Shown here piece by piece: positions 61,527 to 64,000 of a stretch of 64,000 nucleotides of DNA. Below the pieces are notes generated by a model, which was not told where the DNA came from, made no database searches, and saw nothing but the letters and a program-made list of their open reading frames with translations. The position numbers and the translations under genes were made by a program. The stretch comes from Phycisphaerales bacterium. GTDB lineage: Bacteria; Planctomycetota; Phycisphaerae; Phycisphaerales; SM1A02. The stretch's first letter is position 1. Each line of letters opens with the position of its first letter. Location of the stretch: NCBI GenBank assembly GCA_029268515.1, contig JAQWNP010000014.1, positions 111,474-175,473 on the forward strand, in the 5' to 3' direction.

Positions 61527-61814
61527 CTATTTCACGCCCTGAGGTCCACCATCTTCAATGTACTTATCTGTGACAGCTTTGTTCAAATCAACTCCGGTGA
61601 TATTGGCCAGGGTGGTTAACCAGGCCAATACATCAGCAAATTCTTCACTCAAGAGGCTCTCGACCTCTTCGCCACGCTCGAGTCGGGCCAGCGCTTCAGC
61701 CAGTTCGCCGACCTCCTCCATAAACCACAGAAACGTCTTGGATGGGCCGCGTGCCAGATCAGTGGCGCCGTAGCGTTCATCGATATAGGCCTGCCAAGTT
61801 TCAAGCGTGAACAT
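61527..61814 (-). CDS. MazG-like nucleotide pyrophosphohydrolase
   Basis: The 95-residue all-helical protein has the MazG/dUTPase-alpha motifs: FMEEVGELAEALARL (ExxE) and LSEEFADVLAWLTTLANITG (ExxD), which bind Mg2+ and nucleoside triphosphate. Single-domain members hydrolyse non-canonical or excess NTPs. It probably shares a transcript with trpA. The ATG at 61814 has only a weak AAAGG upstream. Confidence 0.88.
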   Translation of the reverse strand: MFTLETWQAYIDERYGATDLARGPSKTFLWFMEEVGELAEALARLERGEEVESLLSEEFADVLAWLTTLANITGVDLNKAVTDKYIEDGGPQGVK

Positions 61815-62210
61815 ATTGGAGGAGCCTTTCTGTCAGGATTTCTTTGCCTTGGTCGCGCAGGAACGCCTCCAAAAGACCTTGCCTACGGGCGTATGTTCGC
61901 ATCCATGGCGGTTGTTGTCTATCTGGTCCGTGTGATAACAAAGAACAGCACAACAACTCTGCTATTTCCCGAGATGAACATTGGTAACAGCTCAGTTCGC
62001 TGTCATACTAGAAGCGTGGTCAGGGAATCTGGGCGGGGTCTTATACACGGCTCATCAGTTGTGTCACCGAGGCGCTCCAAGTTTTCTTGGCGTGGAATGG
62101 TCATCTTGCCGAAAAGTACATTAGACGTACGGCGCCGATGGCCAGTGCGGCCTATTTCATTTTGACTTGGTCGCTGAGATCGGTCAATGACGCGTAAAAA
62201 GTAAGGACAC
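61815..62210. other. Divergent intergenic region between mazG-like and STAS genes
   Basis: About 396 bases. The short open frames on either strand have compositions unlike proteins and no ribosome binding sites. TTGACT at about 62162-62167 could be a -35 box for the STAS gene, but no good -10 is seen at the right distance. Nothing else recognised. Confidence 0.4.
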
Positions 62211-62621
62211 ATGGAAGTGCGATTTCGGGCATCAGAATCAAGAGGCGTCACTGAAAAAACGTGCCAAAGCCAGCGGGCATCAAGTGATCAGGATATGACG
62301 AGTGAGGCTTCAGTACGGCGTTTTTGGCGCCGATGTCGATTGGCCCTGGAATCCAAGCCGAGCGTCTTGGTGATTGATCTCGCAGAGGTGGTCCGGGCTG
62401 ACACAAAGCTCATCGCGTGCTTGGCAGGTCTTTATCAACTGGGGCGTGACGAGCACGTGGCCATTGAAGTACACGCTTCTGCCGCAGTGCTGACCGTCGC
62501 TCGAATCTGCCACCTTGAGCCACTGCTTGAGATTATGTCTCCAGCGCCGAGCTCAGACGCTGCGCCGCCTCCTGAACTGGCATTAGGTGATCTCAATAAG
62601 CTCACTTCGCCAGCGCTCTAA
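62211..62621 (+). CDS. STAS domain protein
   Basis: The 136-residue protein has a STAS-like core: SVLVIDLAEVVRADTKLIAC (strand, loop, helix), then LAGLYQLGRDEHVAIEVHAS and VLTVARICHLEPLLEI. The phosphorylatable serine of classic anti-anti-sigma factors (DSSG) is replaced here by DTK, so phospho-regulation through threonine or no phospho-regulation is possible. The N-terminal 30 residues and the Pro-rich C-terminal 25 residues are outside the domain. AAGGA precedes the ATG. The LOV-SpoIIE phosphatase at the other end of the window would be the class of enzyme that acts on STAS proteins, but a link is speculative. Confidence 0.7.
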   Translation: MEVRFRASESRGVTEKTCQSQRASSDQDMTSEASVRRFWRRCRLALESKPSVLVIDLAEVVRADTKLIACLAGLYQLGRDEHVAIEVHASAAVLTVARICHLEPLLEIMSPAPSSDAAPPPELALGDLNKLTSPAL

Positions 62622-62732
62622 AAGCTTGTTTTCATGATAAAATCTGTTTGATTTGCAGTCGGTCTGCAGTCGGTCTGCTGTCGTTCAGCTCATCTGTCTG
62701 CACGTATGGGCGCAACATATCGGAGTCAGGAC

Positions 62733-63191
62733 ATGGCCGGTCAGATCATTGAGATCAATCTCGCTTCAGATCAAGGGGTTCCAGCCATTGCCTATGAACA
62801 GGCCCAAGTGGTTCCTGGCCAGGGTATTCATGGAGATCGCAAACTTAAAGATGCAGCGGGGGAGAGCCCCGGCGCTTATCTTCGTCAGATTACATTGATC
62901 GAGAAGGAACAAGTCGATCGTTTTAATGAGGTCTATGGGGCCTCTATGACACCCGCCGAGACCCGACGCAATGTGGTCACGCAGGGCATTTCACTCAACG
63001 ATCTGGTCGATCGTGAGTTCAGCGTAGGCTCAGTTCGTATGCGCGGCACCATGTTGTGTGAGCCTTGTAAGTATCTCCAACAACTCACTGGTCTGCCAGT
63101 GGTTGAGGGCTATCTCAACCGTGGCGGTCTCTGCGCAGAGATTTTAACAGCTGGTGTCATCAAACTCGGGGATCAAATTGTCGGTCACTAG
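62733..63191 (+). CDS. MOSC domain protein
   Basis: The ATG at 62733 has GGAG seven bases upstream and starts directly at the first strand; another ATG at 62706 lacks a site. The 152-residue protein has VVPGQGIHGDRKLKD, LRQITLIEKEQVDRFNE, ETRRNVVTQGISLNDL and the conserved cysteine in TMLCEPCKYLQQLTG, all typical of MOSC domains related to molybdenum cofactor sulfurase and YiiM-type proteins. These bind sulfur or molybdenum cofactor. Its stop shares CTAG with the next, convergent gene. Confidence 0.9.
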   Translation: MAGQIIEINLASDQGVPAIAYEQAQVVPGQGIHGDRKLKDAAGESPGAYLRQITLIEKEQVDRFNEVYGASMTPAETRRNVVTQGISLNDLVDREFSVGSVRMRGTMLCEPCKYLQQLTGLPVVEGYLNRGGLCAEILTAGVIKLGDQIVGH

Positions 63192-63574
63192 TTGGCTTGT
63201 TCGTCCATGCCAATTTTGACGGGGCCGTGGTCGTCGCAGTGGTCTTCATGTGGATGATGAAGGTTGCCGTTGACGAGATAGTCGAAGTGATCGCCATGGG
63301 GCACCATTTCGTGTCCGCAGCTAGGTCCATGGATATGCTCTTCTAACTGGCAGTCATTGAGCGGGCAACAAACATCTGGATTGAGCTCTGATACTTCAAT
63401 CTGGTGTGCAACGCAGCCACTATCGAACTGATGCTCAAGGCGGCCGTCGACAAGGTAGTCAACATGATTTTGGTGGCCAATCGCGGTATGGCCGCAGTGA
63501 GGGCCATGCGTATGTGTCTTGCGAGGACCAGATGTGCAGAATTCAGCGGCGTTTGTTTTTTCGGTCGTTTCCAT
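63188..63574 (-). CDS. His/Cys-rich probable metal-binding protein
   Basis: An AAGGAG site eight bases upstream supports the ATG at 63574. The 128-residue protein contains two copies of a motif with the pattern HGPxCGHxxxxHxxHxDYLVxGxLxH (HGPHCGHTAIGHQNHVDYL and HGPSCGHEMVPHGDHFDYL), separated by a Cys-containing linker (VCCPLNDCQLEEH), and ends HPHEDHCDDHG. Dense histidines and cysteines indicate binding of zinc, copper or another soft metal. I recall similar small proteins of unknown function near metal-transport genes in other bacteria, but none of those genes is here. No signal peptide. Confidence 0.72.
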   Translation of the reverse strand: METTEKTNAAEFCTSGPRKTHTHGPHCGHTAIGHQNHVDYLVDGRLEHQFDSGCVAHQIEVSELNPDVCCPLNDCQLEEHIHGPSCGHEMVPHGDHFDYLVNGNLHHPHEDHCDDHGPVKIGMDEQAN

Positions 63575-63805
63575 GCCAATGCTCCTTATATCCTCTATAG
63601 GTAGATCTCTATTGCATCTTGTGAGGCCTGGGTAGAACCACAGTCTCTCAAGAAGCTTGTCCCCCTCATTGCTGCAATGGCTATGCCCAAAGGCCGCAAT
63701 GCTTTAGAAGGGCTGATCCCGTTTTAAACAAGATAGGAGTGGCTCAGTGAGCAGCTTTAGCCAGTCGATTCTTAAGAAGCCTGTCACTGTGGCAGGGTGG
63801 GGGCA

Positions 63806-63833
63806 TTGCATCACTGGCTGGAGTGGATATTCT
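63806..63833 (+). promoter_or_regulatory. Probable sigma-70 promoter of tRNA-Val
   Basis: TTGCAT (63806-63811) and TATTCT (63828-63833) are separated by 16 bases and lie 17 bases upstream of the tRNA 5' end. Call is by motif and position. Confidence 0.45.
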
Positions 63834-63849
63834 ATTTTACTTGCCTGTA

Positions 63850-63923
63850 GGGCCATTGGCGCAGTTGGCTAGCGCGCTTGTATGACACACAAGAGGTCAC
63901 TGGTTCGAGCCCAGTATGGCCCA
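63850..63923 (+). tRNA. tRNA-Val (GAC)
   Basis: GGGCCAT (63850-63856) pairs with ATGGCCC to form the acceptor stem, with discriminator A. The D arm contains GCGCAGTTGGCTAGCGC. The anticodon arm is CTTGT-ATGACAC-ACAAG with anticodon GAC. The T arm is CTGGTTCGAGCCCAG. Length is 74 bases and CCA is not encoded. Confidence 0.95.
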
Positions 63924-63926
63924 CTT

Positions 63927-63967
63927 AAAGCGGCGCTGTGAATCTTCGATTCCAGCGCCGCTTTTTT
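63927..63967 (+). terminator. Rho-independent terminator after tRNA-Val
   Basis: AAAGCGGCGCTG and CAGCGCCGCTTT form a perfect 12-bp stem around a 14-base loop, followed by a run of T. It lies three bases after the tRNA discriminator, so the tRNA is a single-gene transcription unit. Confidence 0.93.
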
Positions 63968-64000
63968 CATGGTCCATGTTTCCCATCCCAAGCGATGTGA

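Overview
The window looks like a chromosome segment of a planctomycete, most likely of the class Phycisphaerae. The lineage call is inference. It rests on several secreted proteins carrying EF-hand-like dockerin doublets of the form DGxVDLxDFSxxLVxFG, a type III glutamine synthetase, a multiheme cytochrome paired with a CRTAC1/ASPIC-UnbV protein, and an unusual arrangement of housekeeping genes (rnpA without rpmH, rpoZ next to a CoaC-only flavoprotein, rpmB upstream of dnaG-rpoD). There are no rRNA genes, CRISPR arrays, transposases or phage genes.

Region 1 (1-6.6 kb): a five-heme cytochrome cut by the window edge, a CRTAC1-type protein and a RidA protein form one + strand unit. A LOV-SpoIIE phosphatase and a YtoQ-family protein follow on the - strand. 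The ridA/ytoQ convergent stop junction occurs twice and brackets the phosphatase gene, which marks that gene as a later arrival. Region 2 (6.7-16.8 kb): four consecutive - strand genes for large exported proteins with dockerin-like calcium loops (two with lamin-tail-like domains, one with an endonuclease/exonuclease/phosphatase domain). The 0.8 kb gap inside this cluster is dense in inverted repeats and may encode a structured RNA. Region 3 (16.9-29 kb): tRNA-Leu(CAA), a GT-A-like protein, ispD, a very large secreted beta-helix protein with an Asp/Ser linker, then a tightly overlapping polysaccharide operon (GT4, polymerase/ligase-like membrane protein, three GT2, WecG/TagA).

Region 4 (29-43.5 kb): uvrA and an ABC-2 permease on the - strand; then on the + strand three SPFH proteins (a 7-TM SPFH fusion, HflC-like, HflK-like), an ABC ATPase, its permease and a large membrane-anchored protein of unknown function. 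Region 5 (43.5-49.6 kb): clcA-rnpA-yidD-FAH operon on the - strand, rpoZ-coaC, an ACT-domain protein and a lipoprotein.

Region 6 (49.6-61.8 kb): a long - strand run of core genes: mazG-like, trpA, glnN, tig, a SHOCT protein, clpX, rpmB, dnaG and rpoD, ended by a strong terminator. Region 7 (62-64 kb): STAS protein, MOSC protein, a His/Cys-rich probable metal binder, and tRNA-Val(GAC) with its own promoter and terminator.

No complete defence or mobile system is visible. The most unusual signals are the duplicated junction around the LOV phosphatase, the hairpin-dense gap at 9.5-9.84 kb, the histone-like tail on trigger factor and the small His/Cys repeat protein.
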